Shown: piece by piece, positions 26,646 through 35,553 of the stretch
Numbering within the stretch: position 1 is the stretch's first letter
Layout of the letters: each line of letters begins with the position of its first letter
Source: Rhodopseudomonas palustris
GTDB taxonomy: Bacteria > Pseudomonadota > Alphaproteobacteria > Rhizobiales > Xanthobacteraceae
Assembly (NCBI RefSeq): GCF_013415845.1
Contig: NZ_CP058907.1
Coordinates: 4,092,001-4,156,000, forward strand
Direction of reading: 5' to 3'
Length of the DNA stretch: 64,000 nt
The notes under the pieces: model-generated
What the model saw: the letters and a program-made list of their open reading frames with translations, nothing else
Told to the model about the DNA's origin: nothing
The model's database searches: none
Program-made: the position numbers and the translations under genes

Positions 26646-26925
26646 GCGCCGAAGCCAAGCCGGCCACGGCGGACCAGCCGCCCCGCACAACCCGCGCGAG
26701 CGGGTGCAGCGCACCAACGCCGAACCAGATCGAGAAATCTGGTAGTTCTACTGACCTAATTAGTTCGCTTTCGGTTACTTCGCATCGCAACAATACTGAG
26801 TGCGACGTCATAGCTATCGACGATACTTGCTGGCCCATTCGGGAAGGTGTTGAATGTTCGTCGAAGGGCCACCAAGAGCCCGCACCCGACACAACAATCA
26901 CACATCCAAGAAAAGGGAGTCAGAA
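26646..26925 (+). other. Intergenic region upstream of the third binding protein
   Basis: No gene is seen. The stretch becomes clearly AT-richer from about 26740 onward, as expected for a promoter region. CTTCGCATCGCAACA (26778-26792) matches the pimF palindrome TTTCGCACTGCGAAA at 10 of 15 positions, a weak candidate second site for the same regulator. Confidence 0.35.
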
Positions 26926-28155
26926 ATGCCTTCACTCCGTTCGCACGCGGCTGCGCTTTCCGCGGCAGTTCTCGTCAGTTTCGCAGCCTCGAACGGCGCG
27001 CTCGCGCAAAAGAAGTACGATCCGGGCGCAAGCGATACCGAAATACGAATCGGCAACATCATGCCCTACAGCGGCCCCGCTTCCGCCTATGGCGTGATCG
27101 GCCGCACCGAGGCCGCCTATTTCAAGATGATCAACGACAAGGGCGGCATCAACGGGCGCAAGATCAACTTCATCAGCTACGACGACGCCTATTCGCCGCC
27201 GAAGACCGTGGAGCAGGCGCGCAAGCTGGTCGAGAGCGACGAGGTGCTCCTGATCTTCAATTCGCTCGGCACGCCGCCGAATTCGGCGATCCACAAATAC
27301 ATGAACAGCAAGAAGGTGCCGCAGCTGTTCGTCGCCACCGGCGCCAGCAAATGGAACGACCCGAAGAACTATCCGTGGACGATGGGCTGGCAGCCCAATT
27401 ACCAGAGCGAAACCCAGATCTACGCCAAATATATCCTGAAGGAGATGCCGAACGCCAAGATCGCCGTGCTGTATCAGAACGACGACTACGGCAAGGACTA
27501 TCTGAAAGGCTTCGAAGACGGTCTCGGCGCCAAGGGCCAGTCGATGATCGTGATGAAGGAAAGCTATGAGGTCTCGGAGCCAACGATCGACAACCACATC
27601 GTCAAGCTGAAGTCGACCGGCGCCGACGTCTTCATCAACATCACCACGCCGAAATTCGCCGCCCAGGCGATCAAGAAGCTGGCCGAAGTCGGCTGGAAGC
27701 CGACCCACTTCCTCAACAACGTCTCGGCCTCGGTCGGCAGCGTGATCAAGCCGGCCGGCTATGAGAACGCCCAGGGCGTGATCTCTGCGGCCTATCTGAA
27801 GGACGTCTCTGACGACCAGTGGAAGGACGACGCCGGCATGAAGCAGTTCCTCGCCTTCATGGACAAGGAGTTCCCGGAAGGCAACAAGCTCGACGGCGGC
27901 ACCATCGTCGGCTACGGCGTGGCGCAGACGCTGGTCGAAGTGCTGAAGGCCTGCGGCGACAACCTGACCCGCGAGAACGTCATGAAGCAGGCCGCCAGCC
28001 TGAAGGACTATCGCACCGAAGTGCTGCTGCCGGGCATCAAGATCAACACCTCGGCCACCGACTTCGCCCCGGTCAGCCAGCTGCAGCTGATGCGGTTCAA
28101 GGGCGAGAAGTGGGAGCTGTTTGGCGACGTCATCAGCGCCGACGTCGGCGGCTGA
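26926..28155 (+). CDS. ABC transporter substrate-binding protein, third of three paralogues
   Basis: A 409-aa periplasmic binding protein, closest to the second copy. AAAAGGGAG precedes ATG 26926. The signal peptide ends ASNGALA before QKKYDPGASD. The binding-lobe landmarks are PYSGPASAYGVIGRTEAAYF, AVLYQNDDYGKDYLKGF and LNNVSASVGSVIKPAG. It is bracketed by terminators at 26612-26645 and 28193-28227, so it forms its own transcription unit. This would allow strong or conditional expression independent of the permease genes. Confidence 0.92.
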   Translation: MPSLRSHAAALSAAVLVSFAASNGALAQKKYDPGASDTEIRIGNIMPYSGPASAYGVIGRTEAAYFKMINDKGGINGRKINFISYDDAYSPPKTVEQARKLVESDEVLLIFNSLGTPPNSAIHKYMNSKKVPQLFVATGASKWNDPKNYPWTMGWQPNYQSETQIYAKYILKEMPNAKIAVLYQNDDYGKDYLKGFEDGLGAKGQSMIVMKESYEVSEPTIDNHIVKLKSTGADVFINITTPKFAAQAIKKLAEVGWKPTHFLNNVSASVGSVIKPAGYENAQGVISAAYLKDVSDDQWKDDAGMKQFLAFMDKEFPEGNKLDGGTIVGYGVAQTLVEVLKACGDNLTRENVMKQAASLKDYRTEVLLPGIKINTSATDFAPVSQLQLMRFKGEKWELFGDVISADVGG

Positions 28156-28192
28156 TCGGCACGACCCGAACCACAGCACTCAACAACAAGCA

Positions 28193-28227
28193 GAAGCCCC
28201 GGGCGTCACGCCCGGGGCTTCGTCGTT
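28193..28227 (+). terminator. Rho-independent terminator after the third binding protein
   Basis: The stem GAAGCCCCGGGCG (28193-28205) / CGCCCGGGGCTTC (28209-28221) has a TCA loop and is followed by GTCGTTT. The T-run is poor, but the stem is very strong. Confidence 0.8.
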
Positions 28228-28279
28228 TCGATCCGCCGATATTTTTGAAGTCTGCTCGTTTCTGAAGTCAGCCCGGCGA

Positions 28280-28780
28280 TCAGGCCGCGGCTGCAACGTT
28301 GATCGAGCTCTCGGCGAGCTTGGTCAGGGTCTGATCGGTGGTCTTTTCCTGCTGCAGCGTCTGGTCGATCAGCTTGGCAGCGTCCTTCATGCCGAGCTGG
28401 GTCGCCCACTGCTTCAGGGTGCCGTAGCGAGAGATCTCGTAGTGTTCGACCGCCTGGGCCGCGGCGAGCAGGCCGGCATCGAGCGCCTCGGTGCCCTTGT
28501 ACTCGTCCATGATCTCCTTGCCCTCGTCGATGATGCCGAGGATGGCGTCGCAGGTCTTGCCGCGGGCCGGCTTCTCGAGCAGTTCGAACACCTGCTCCAG
28601 CCTCTCGATCTGGCCTTCGGTTTCGTCACGATGCTTCTCGAACGCGGCGCGCAGTTTGTCGGAGGTTGCGGCCTTCGCCATCTTCGGCAACGCCTTCAGG
28701 ATCTGCTTCTCGGCGAAATAGATGTCCTTCAAGGTGTCGAGGAACAGGTCGTTGAGGTCCTTGTCTTTGGTGGCAACCAT
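28280..28780 (-). CDS. YciE/YciF-family ferritin-like stress protein (DUF892)
   Basis: A 166-aa four-helix protein of the DUF892 family. The N-terminal motif LNDLFLDTLKDIYFAEKQILKALPKMAKAA is the family signature (cited only as landmark; key residues D, Y-F-AE and the K-ALPKM stretch). EHYEISRYGTL and LIDQTLQQEKTTDQTLTKLAE supply the later helices with their metal-ligand glutamates and histidines. ATG 28780 follows a GGAG site; the longer frame is untranslated leader. The family is linked to general stress and iron or peroxide handling. An EcfG-type promoter at 28830-28854 supports stress regulation. Confidence 0.9.
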   Translation of the reverse strand: MVATKDKDLNDLFLDTLKDIYFAEKQILKALPKMAKAATSDKLRAAFEKHRDETEGQIERLEQVFELLEKPARGKTCDAILGIIDEGKEIMDEYKGTEALDAGLLAAAQAVEHYEISRYGTLKQWATQLGMKDAAKLIDQTLQQEKTTDQTLTKLAESSINVAAAA

Positions 28781-28829
28781 GCTGTGATCTCCGGAGGTGA
28801 ATGGTGTGGCGCTGACAGTGCAACCGCCC

Positions 28830-28854
28830 AACGCGACCTTCCGACGAATGTTCC
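28830..28854 (-). promoter_or_regulatory. EcfG (general stress sigma factor) type promoter of the YciE/YciF gene
   Basis: Reading the minus strand, GGAAC (28854-28850), 16 bases, then CGTT (28833-28830) is an exact match to the alphaproteobacterial EcfG consensus GGAAC-N16/17-CGTT. It sits 50 bp upstream of the start codon. Confidence 0.8.
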
Positions 28855-29024
28855 TGACAATCGCTCGCGTAGCACTGTCATCCCACCGTCAAATCATCGA
28901 GGCAAAATCGTCATTCGTTCGTAGAGGGTGACGAGAATGATCGGCGACATCAGCCCCACCTCCACCGTCGCCGCGGCTCCGGTCCGCTGCAGGGCCATGC
29001 TGCGTCTGGTGTGATCGGGCCGTG

Positions 29025-30071
29025 ATGCCGACCGTATTGCCACTCGCGGGTGATGTCCGCTTCAGCGTTCCCGAGGAGGAAGCCGCCGCCGGCGCGTCCG
29101 CGCAGCCGACGGTGCCTGGCCTGATCTGGTCATTCAGAATCGGCCCCGACGGCGCGGCGCAAAGCGGACCGGACGGCGGCTTTCCGCTCGAACCGCATGA
29201 CGGCTGGACCTGGCTGCACCTCGATCTCACCGACACCCGCGCGCTGCAGTGGATCGGCGGCACCGCGTTGCCGCCGCCTGCCAAGACGCTGCTGCAGGCC
29301 GCCGACGTCTATCAGCAGATCCACAGCCTGGATGGCTGCGTATACGGCGCGATCGCCGACCTCGGCCGCGACATCGACGAAATCACCGAGGATATCGGGT
29401 TGCTGCGGTTCGTGATGACCGAGCATCTGGTGATCACTGGCCGCCACCAGCCGCTCGGCGCGGTCGACGCCGCCCGGCGGGCGCTGGAAAACGGCCAACG
29501 GGTCGAGAGCTGTGCCGGCCTGTTCGACCTGATCGTCCACAACGTTGCCGAGGCGATCGAAGCGATCGCCGACGACATGGTGCAGGCGCTCGACCGGCTC
29601 GAGGAAAAGCTGCTCACCGACGATACGGACGAACTGCGCCAGGGCCTCGGCCGACTACGCCGGAGTTGCGTGCGGCTGCACCGGCATCTGTCGGGACTGC
29701 GGGTGCTGCTGCACCGGTTTAACCGCGACGGCACCGAGCTGGCGCCGTCGCTGCGTCCCTGTGCCGGCAAGCTGGCGCAGCGGCTCGACGGGCTCGACCA
29801 TTCGGTGGTGGAGATGCGCGAGCGCAGCCGGCTACTGCAGGAAGAGCTGCACCTGCAGATCGAGGAACAGGGCAACAATAGCCTGCGGGTGCTGTCGGTG
29901 CTGACCGCGTTGCTGCTGCCGCCGACCCTGGTCACCGGCATGTTCGGCATGAACCTGCACGGCCTGCCGTTCTCCGAGGATGGCGGCGGCTTCGGCTGGG
30001 CGCTGGTGATCATGCTGCTGTCGTCGATCGTCGCCTATGTGGTGATGAAGCGTTTCGGCCTCATCAGGTAG
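29025..30071 (+). CDS. CorA-family divalent cation transporter (ZntB-like)
   Basis: A 348-aa inner-membrane transporter. A large N-terminal cytoplasmic domain (about 1-285) with long amphipathic helices precedes two transmembrane segments (about LRVLSVLTALLLPPTLVTGM and WALVIMLLSSIVAYVVMKRF). The family's GMN pore motif is present in FGMNLHGLPF between them. The soluble part (WTWLHLDLTD, HLVITGRHQPLGAVD) resembles ZntB-type zinc transporters more than classical CorA. An ATG at 29025 follows an in-frame GTG at 29022. The gene stands alone. Mg2+, Zn2+ or another cation are all possible substrates. Confidence 0.9.
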   Translation: MPTVLPLAGDVRFSVPEEEAAAGASAQPTVPGLIWSFRIGPDGAAQSGPDGGFPLEPHDGWTWLHLDLTDTRALQWIGGTALPPPAKTLLQAADVYQQIHSLDGCVYGAIADLGRDIDEITEDIGLLRFVMTEHLVITGRHQPLGAVDAARRALENGQRVESCAGLFDLIVHNVAEAIEAIADDMVQALDRLEEKLLTDDTDELRQGLGRLRRSCVRLHRHLSGLRVLLHRFNRDGTELAPSLRPCAGKLAQRLDGLDHSVVEMRERSRLLQEELHLQIEEQGNNSLRVLSVLTALLLPPTLVTGMFGMNLHGLPFSEDGGGFGWALVIMLLSSIVAYVVMKRFGLIR

Positions 30072-30259
30072 CCCAATCCCGTGTGCCCGCCGTTCCGACC
30101 CCAGCCGCCCGTCGCGGCACCCCACCGGCCTGCCGCGGTGCCCGTTGTGGCCCGGCGGCTACGCCATTGTGAAATCTGTGGGCGTGGCCGATCGGTGGCC
30201 GCGCCCCGCCGATCGCTGTGATACGGGACGCAGCATCGAATACCAGGACGATCCAGCGC

Positions 30260-32272
30260 GTGCGAAACACTCTCCTTTTTCCGATCCTCGCTGCCGCCAC
30301 GATCTGCGCCGCGCCCGCCGGTGCGGCCGATCTCGCGCGCAAGGCGCCGGAGGCGCCGCGCGCGGTGTTCGACTGGAGCGGGTTCTATATCGGCGCGCAT
30401 TTCAGCGCGGTCGCAGGTCACTCGAACTGGAGCTCCACCCCGGCCGGCGGCAGCGGCTCGATCGATCTGTTCGATGCGTTTCAGCTATTCAAAGGCACTG
30501 GCAGCTACGTGATCGGCTTGCAGGCCGGCTACAACTGGATGCTGCCGTCGCGCTGGCTGATCGGCATCGAGGCCGACCTCAATTCACCGAACACCCTCGG
30601 CGGTAACACCGGCAACACGCTGCCGTCCGGCACGGTCGGCGGCCATGATCATCAGGCGCTGCTCGGCGGCACCGTGCGCGGCCGGGTCGGCTACGCGTTC
30701 GACGGCTGGCTACCCTACGTCACCGCCGGCTTCGCCTGGAGCTACGACCGGCTGCGCTGGCCGCCGGATCCCTCGCTCGCGCAGCAGGAGACCGCACTGT
30801 TGTGGCGGCTCGGCTGGGCCGCCGGCGCTGGCGTGGACGTGCCGCTATCGCCGGCCTGGAGCGCGCGCGCCGAATATCTGGCGACCGGGTTCGGTTCCGG
30901 CACTGTCAGCTTTCCGATCGCCGGCCAGAGCGTGTCGTCCGACGTGCTGACACACGCGGTCCGGCTCGGCCTGAACTATCGGCTCGGCGACGACCTGACC
31001 AAGTCCGACGTGTTCACCAAAGGCATCGACGCACTGGAGCTGGAGCGCTTCGCGGTGCACGGCCAGAGCACCTTCACCTGGCAATACGCGCCCGGATTCC
31101 GCTCGCCGTATAGCGGCGCCAACAGCCTCGCCCCGAACCAGGCGCGCGAGACCTTCGACGCCACGCTCTACATCGGCGCCAAACTGTGGGACGGCGCCGA
31201 GTTCTGGGTCAATCCGGAAATCAATCAGGGCTTCGGCCTCAGCGGCACCTTCGGCATCGCGTCGTTCCCGAGCGCGGAGTCCTACAAGGTCGGCGCCAAC
31301 TATCCGTATGCGCGGGTGCCGCGCTATTTCGTCCGCCAGACGCTCGATCTCGGCGGTGCGGTCGAAACCGTGCAGGGCGGGCCCAACCAGTTCGCCGGCA
31401 AGCAATCCGCCGAGCGCATCGTCATCACCGCCGGCAAGTTCTCGGTCGGCGACATCTTCGACGTCAACAAATACGCCCACGACCCGCGCGTCGACTTCCT
31501 CAACTGGGGCCTCGCCGACGCGCTGACCTTCGACTACGCGGCCGACGCCTGGGCGTTCACCTACGGCACCGCGGTCGAGTGGTACACCGGCGCCTGGACG
31601 GTGCGCGGCGGCGTGTTCGACCTGCCGCAGACGCCGAACAGCACCGATCTCGATTCCAGCTTCGGACAGTTCCAGCTGGTCGGCGAACTCGAACACCGCC
31701 ACGAACTGTGGGGCCTGGCCGGCAAGGTACTGGTCACCGGCTTCCTGAACCGCGCCCGGCTCGGCAACTTCACCGATGCGGTCCGCGCCGCGCAGGCGAC
31801 CGGCGCGACGCCGAACATCGCCGACGTGCGGCGCTACACCTCCAAGACCGGCCTATCCGCCAGCCTGGAGCAGCAGCTCACCGCCGACATCGGCATGTTC
31901 GCGCGCGCCGGCTTCAGCAGCCCGAACCTCGAGACCAACGCCTTCACCGATTCCGACCGCACGGTGTCGGCGGGCCTGTCGCTGTCGGGGCGGATGTGGG
32001 GCCGTGCCGACGACACCGTCGGCATCGGCGGCCTGCTCAACCACATCTCGGCGTCGCGGATCGCCTATCTCGACGCCGGCGGCCTGACGGCGATCATCGG
32101 CGATGGCCGCCTGCCCAACCCCGGCGACGAGAAGGTGTTCGAAGCCTATTACAGCCTGCCGGTGTATTCGTGGCGGCTGACCGCGGACTACCAGTTCGTC
32201 GCCAACCCGGCCTTCAACCGCGACCGCGGCCCGGTCCACCTGATCGCCACGCGACTGCGCACGCAGTTTTAG
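30260..32272 (+). CDS. Outer-membrane protein: N-terminal small barrel fused to OprB-type porin
   Basis: A 670-aa protein with two outer-membrane modules. The signal peptide (RNTLLFPILAAATICAAPAGA) precedes DLARKAP. Residues about 35-250 resemble the Omp25/Omp31-type small barrel of Rhizobiales (FDWSGFYIGAHFSAVAGHSNW, YNWMLPSRWLIGIEADLN, RAEYLATGFGSG). Residues about 275-670 resemble OprB carbohydrate-selective porins (FTWQYAPGFRSPYSGANSL, WVNPEINQGFGLSGTFGIA, ITAGKFSVGDIFDVNKYAHDPR, VGIGGLLNHIS, C-terminal LRTQF). I prefer GTG 30260, which gives a compact signal peptide; GTG 30218 is the alternative. The terminal Phe suits BAM-dependent insertion. Confidence 0.82.
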   Translation: MRNTLLFPILAAATICAAPAGAADLARKAPEAPRAVFDWSGFYIGAHFSAVAGHSNWSSTPAGGSGSIDLFDAFQLFKGTGSYVIGLQAGYNWMLPSRWLIGIEADLNSPNTLGGNTGNTLPSGTVGGHDHQALLGGTVRGRVGYAFDGWLPYVTAGFAWSYDRLRWPPDPSLAQQETALLWRLGWAAGAGVDVPLSPAWSARAEYLATGFGSGTVSFPIAGQSVSSDVLTHAVRLGLNYRLGDDLTKSDVFTKGIDALELERFAVHGQSTFTWQYAPGFRSPYSGANSLAPNQARETFDATLYIGAKLWDGAEFWVNPEINQGFGLSGTFGIASFPSAESYKVGANYPYARVPRYFVRQTLDLGGAVETVQGGPNQFAGKQSAERIVITAGKFSVGDIFDVNKYAHDPRVDFLNWGLADALTFDYAADAWAFTYGTAVEWYTGAWTVRGGVFDLPQTPNSTDLDSSFGQFQLVGELEHRHELWGLAGKVLVTGFLNRARLGNFTDAVRAAQATGATPNIADVRRYTSKTGLSASLEQQLTADIGMFARAGFSSPNLETNAFTDSDRTVSAGLSLSGRMWGRADDTVGIGGLLNHISASRIAYLDAGGLTAIIGDGRLPNPGDEKVFEAYYSLPVYSWRLTADYQFVANPAFNRDRGPVHLIATRLRTQF

Positions 32273-32402
32273 CTGCAGTGATGAGATGCCGTCATGGCCG
32301 GGCTCGTCCCGGCCATCCACGTCTTTCGTTACGGTTATGTCCGCAAAGACCTGGATGCTGGCACAGGGTCGAGCATGACGAAGTTCGAGGCGACGCTTAG
32401 CG

Positions 32403-33575
32403 TCACGCCGCCAGCTGGGTCTCCACCAGCCGCACCCAGTACGAGGTACCGTACACGATCGCCTCGTCGTTGAAGTCGTAGGCCGGGTGATGCAGCCCGG
32501 CGCTGTCGCCGTTGCCGATGAACACGAACGCGCCCGGCCGCTTCTCCAGCATGTAGGCAAAATCCTCGGCGCCCATCAGCGGCGGCAGCGGCACCACATT
32601 GGCCTCGCCGGCGACGTCGCGCGCGACCTGGATCGCCACGTCGGTCTCCGCCATGTGGTTGACCAGCACCGGATAGCCGCGCTCGTAGGTGAGCTCGATC
32701 CTTGTGCCGGTCAGCTGCGCGACGCCGGCGACGACATCCCGCACCCGCTGCTCGACCATGTCGCGTACCTCGGCGGTCATGGTCCGCACCGTGCCCTTCA
32801 GCTCGGCGTATTGCGGAATCACGTTGCGGGCGTTGCCGGCGTGGAATTCGCACATCGACACCACCGCGGCTTCGAACGGATCGACGTTGCGCGACACGAT
32901 GCCCTGCAGCGCGGTGATCAGTTGCGCGCCCGCCAGCACCGGATCGACGCACAGATGCGGCCGCGCGGCGTGGCCGCCATGGCCTTCGATGCGGATATCG
33001 ATCGCATCGGTCGCCGCCATCACCGGTCCCGGGCTGATCGCGAACGCGCCGACCGGAATGCCGGGACCGTTGTGCATGCCGTACACCTGCTCGATGCCGA
33101 ACCGCTCCATCAGGCCGTCGTCGATCATCGCCGCGGCGCCGGCACCGCCCTCCTCGGCCGGCTGAAAGATCATCACCGCATCGCCGACGAAGTTGCGCGT
33201 CTCGGCGAGATAGCGCGCGGCTCCGAGCAGCATCGCAGTGTGGCCGTCGTGGCCGCAGGCGTGCATCTTGCCGGGCACCTTGGAGGCATAAGGCAATCCG
33301 GTTGCCTCGACGATCGGCAGCGCGTCCATGTCGGCGCGCAGCCCGATCGCCTTGAGATCGCCGGTGCCGGCCGGCCGAGCGCCACGGATCACCCCGACCA
33401 CGCCGGTGCGGCCGAGCCCGGTGACGACCTCGTCGCAGCCGAATTCGCGCAACCGTTCGGCGACGAACGCCGCGGTGCCTTCGACGTCGTACATCAGCTC
33501 CGGCTGCTGATGCAGCGTGCGGCGCCAGGCCGCGATGTCGGGCTGCAGATCGGCGACGCGGTTGATCACGGGCAT
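32403..33575 (-). CDS. M20D-family amidohydrolase (hippurate hydrolase-like)
   Basis: A 390-aa metal-dependent peptidase or amidohydrolase. Metal-site residues are C107 and H109 in HACGHDGHTAML and E141/E142 in FQPAEEGGAGA; the dimerisation lobe has GHGGHAARPH; the C-terminal LMGAEDFAYMLEKRPGAFVFIGNG completes the site. The cysteine in place of a histidine is typical of the M20D group (HipO, amino-acid amidohydrolases). Substrates in this family are N-acyl amino acids such as hippurate; that would suit an organism that degrades benzoate, but no substrate can be assigned. It is divergent from the GMC oxidoreductase gene. Confidence 0.92.
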   Translation of the reverse strand: MPVINRVADLQPDIAAWRRTLHQQPELMYDVEGTAAFVAERLREFGCDEVVTGLGRTGVVGVIRGARPAGTGDLKAIGLRADMDALPIVEATGLPYASKVPGKMHACGHDGHTAMLLGAARYLAETRNFVGDAVMIFQPAEEGGAGAAAMIDDGLMERFGIEQVYGMHNGPGIPVGAFAISPGPVMAATDAIDIRIEGHGGHAARPHLCVDPVLAGAQLITALQGIVSRNVDPFEAAVVSMCEFHAGNARNVIPQYAELKGTVRTMTAEVRDMVEQRVRDVVAGVAQLTGTRIELTYERGYPVLVNHMAETDVAIQVARDVAGEANVVPLPPLMGAEDFAYMLEKRPGAFVFIGNGDSAGLHHPAYDFNDEAIVYGTSYWVRLVETQLAA

Positions 33576-33699
33576 GAGGCGATGCGGCTCCAGTTCTCGA
33601 AGCCAGCAGGCTAACCGCCCCGTCCCGCTCCGGCAACTGTACAGCGCCGGCCCGCGGCGCTAAGCCTCTGCGCAACGACAAAATATACGGGCGGACTCG

Positions 33700-35325
33700 A
33701 TGACGGCACGAATCGAAGGCGAATTCGACACCATCGTGGTGGGCGCGGGCACCGCAGGTTGTATCGTTGCCAACCGCCTATCCGCCGATCCGAGCCGGAA
33801 GGTGCTGCTGCTCGAAGCCGGCGGCCGCGACAACTGGATCTGGTTTCACATTCCGGTCGGCTATCTGTTCGCTATCGGCAATCCGCGCTCCGACTGGATG
33901 TTCAAGACCGAGCCCGAGCCCGGACTGAATGGTCGGTCATTGGCCTATCCGCGCGGCAAGGTGATCGGCGGCTCCTCGGCGATCAACGCGATGATCTCGA
34001 TGCGCGGCCAGGCCGCCGATTACGACCATTGGCGGCAGCTCGGCCTCGCCGGCTGGGGCTGGGACGATGTCCGCAAGGTGTTCCGCCGGCTCGAAGACCA
34101 CTTCCTCGGCGACAGCGAGCATCACGGCGCCGGCGGCGGCTGGCGGATCGAGGCGGCGCGGCTGTCGTGGCCGATCCTCGATGCGGTGGCGAACGCCGCC
34201 TGCGAGATGGGAATCCCGCGCAGCGCCGACTTCAACACCGGCGACAACGAGGGCGTCGGCTATTTCCACGTCAACCAGAAGCGCGGCCGGCGCTGGTCGT
34301 CGGCGCGCGGCTTTCTCAAGCCTGCGCTGCATCGCTCCAACCTGCGGCTCGAAACCAATGTCGTGGTCGACCGCGTGCTGGTCGAGAACGGCCGCGCGGT
34401 CGGCGTCCGCTTCCTGCAGAATGGCGTGCCGATCGAAGCCCGCGCCCGCCGCGAGGTGGTGCTGTGCGCCGGCGCGATCGGCTCGATCCAGGTGCTGCAT
34501 CGCTCCGGCATCGGCCCGGCCGAATGGCTGAAGCCGCTCGGCATCGAGCCGGTGCTCGATCGCCCGGGCGTCGGCCGCAACCTGCAGGACCATCTGCAGC
34601 AACGCGCGATCTACAAGGTCAGCGGCGGCCGCACGTTGAACGAGATCTATCACTCGCTGCCGCGCCGCGCCTGGATGGGGCTGGACTACGCGCTGCGCCG
34701 GCGCGGGCCGCTCACCATGGCGCCGTCGCAGCTCGGCATCTTCACCCGCTCCGATCCGCATCAGGAGCGCGCCAACATCCAGTTCCACGTGCAGCCGCTG
34801 TCGCTCGACAAGTTCGGCGATCCGCTGCATCGCTTCCCGGCGATCACCGTCAGCGCCTGCAACCTGCGGCCGACCTCACGCGGCGAAATCAAGCTGAAAT
34901 CCACCGCACTCGACGCCGCGCCGTCGATCGCGCCGCACTATCTGTCGACCGCCGAAGACTGCCGCGTCGCGGCCGATGCGATCCGCGTGACGCGGCGGTT
35001 GATGAAGCAGCAGGCGCTGGCGACGTATCACCCGGAGGAGTATCTGCCCGGCCCGTCGGTCGGCGACGACGACGCCTCGCTCGCCAAAGCTGCCGGCGAT
35101 ATCGGCACCACGATCTTCCATCCCGTCGGCACCGCCAAGATGGGCCGCGCCGACGATCCGCTCGCGGTGGTCGACGAACGCCTGCGCTTCCACGGCCTCG
35201 ATGGCCTGCGCATCGTCGACGCCTCGATCATGCCGACGATCACCTCCGGCAACACCAACACCCCCACCGCGATGATCGCCGAGAAGGGCGCGACGATGAT
35301 TTTGGAGGATGGGAAGCAGTTGTAA
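33700..35325 (+). CDS. GMC-family FAD-dependent alcohol/choline dehydrogenase
   Basis: A 541-aa glucose-methanol-choline oxidoreductase. The ADP-binding loop VVGAGTAGCIVANRL is near residues 14-28 with the acidic LLLEAG after it. AYPRGKVIGGSSAINAMI is the first GMC signature, and GAIGSIQVLHRSGIGP the second. The active-site region FHPVGTAKMG (about 470) and SGNTNTPTAMIAEKGA near the end complete the fold. No signal peptide is evident. Its substrate, an alcohol or choline-like compound, cannot be specified. It ends just upstream of the AT-rich island. Confidence 0.92.
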   Translation: MTARIEGEFDTIVVGAGTAGCIVANRLSADPSRKVLLLEAGGRDNWIWFHIPVGYLFAIGNPRSDWMFKTEPEPGLNGRSLAYPRGKVIGGSSAINAMISMRGQAADYDHWRQLGLAGWGWDDVRKVFRRLEDHFLGDSEHHGAGGGWRIEAARLSWPILDAVANAACEMGIPRSADFNTGDNEGVGYFHVNQKRGRRWSSARGFLKPALHRSNLRLETNVVVDRVLVENGRAVGVRFLQNGVPIEARARREVVLCAGAIGSIQVLHRSGIGPAEWLKPLGIEPVLDRPGVGRNLQDHLQQRAIYKVSGGRTLNEIYHSLPRRAWMGLDYALRRRGPLTMAPSQLGIFTRSDPHQERANIQFHVQPLSLDKFGDPLHRFPAITVSACNLRPTSRGEIKLKSTALDAAPSIAPHYLSTAEDCRVAADAIRVTRRLMKQQALATYHPEEYLPGPSVGDDDASLAKAAGDIGTTIFHPVGTAKMGRADDPLAVVDERLRFHGLDGLRIVDASIMPTITSGNTNTPTAMIAEKGATMILEDGKQL

Positions 35326-35363
35326 GCGCAAAAAATACGTCATCCGCAGTCGCCGCCTGGAAA

Positions 35364-35424
35364 CGGCACATTGAGGGATAACACCAATTGCAAGCGATTG
35401 CCCCGTAATAGAGCGGCACATTGA
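35364..35424 (+). repeat. Pair of 11-bp direct repeats upstream of the methyltransferase gene
   Basis: CGGCACATTGA occurs at 35364-35374 and again at 35414-35424, 50 bp apart, in the 228-bp gap before the methyltransferase. The second copy continues into an ATTGA-CC-TCAAT inverted repeat. They could be operator sites for the island or traces of its insertion. Confidence 0.4.
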
Positions 35425-35553
35425 CCTCAATGGATGAGTGCGCGATGCTTGAGAAGGTCTACAGTGCCCGCGTCGTTGATTCGTTTTCCAGACTAGAAAT
35501 GGATTTTGCTCCCGAATTTGGCAACGCAACGCCGGGGATCGAGGGGGCGCCCC

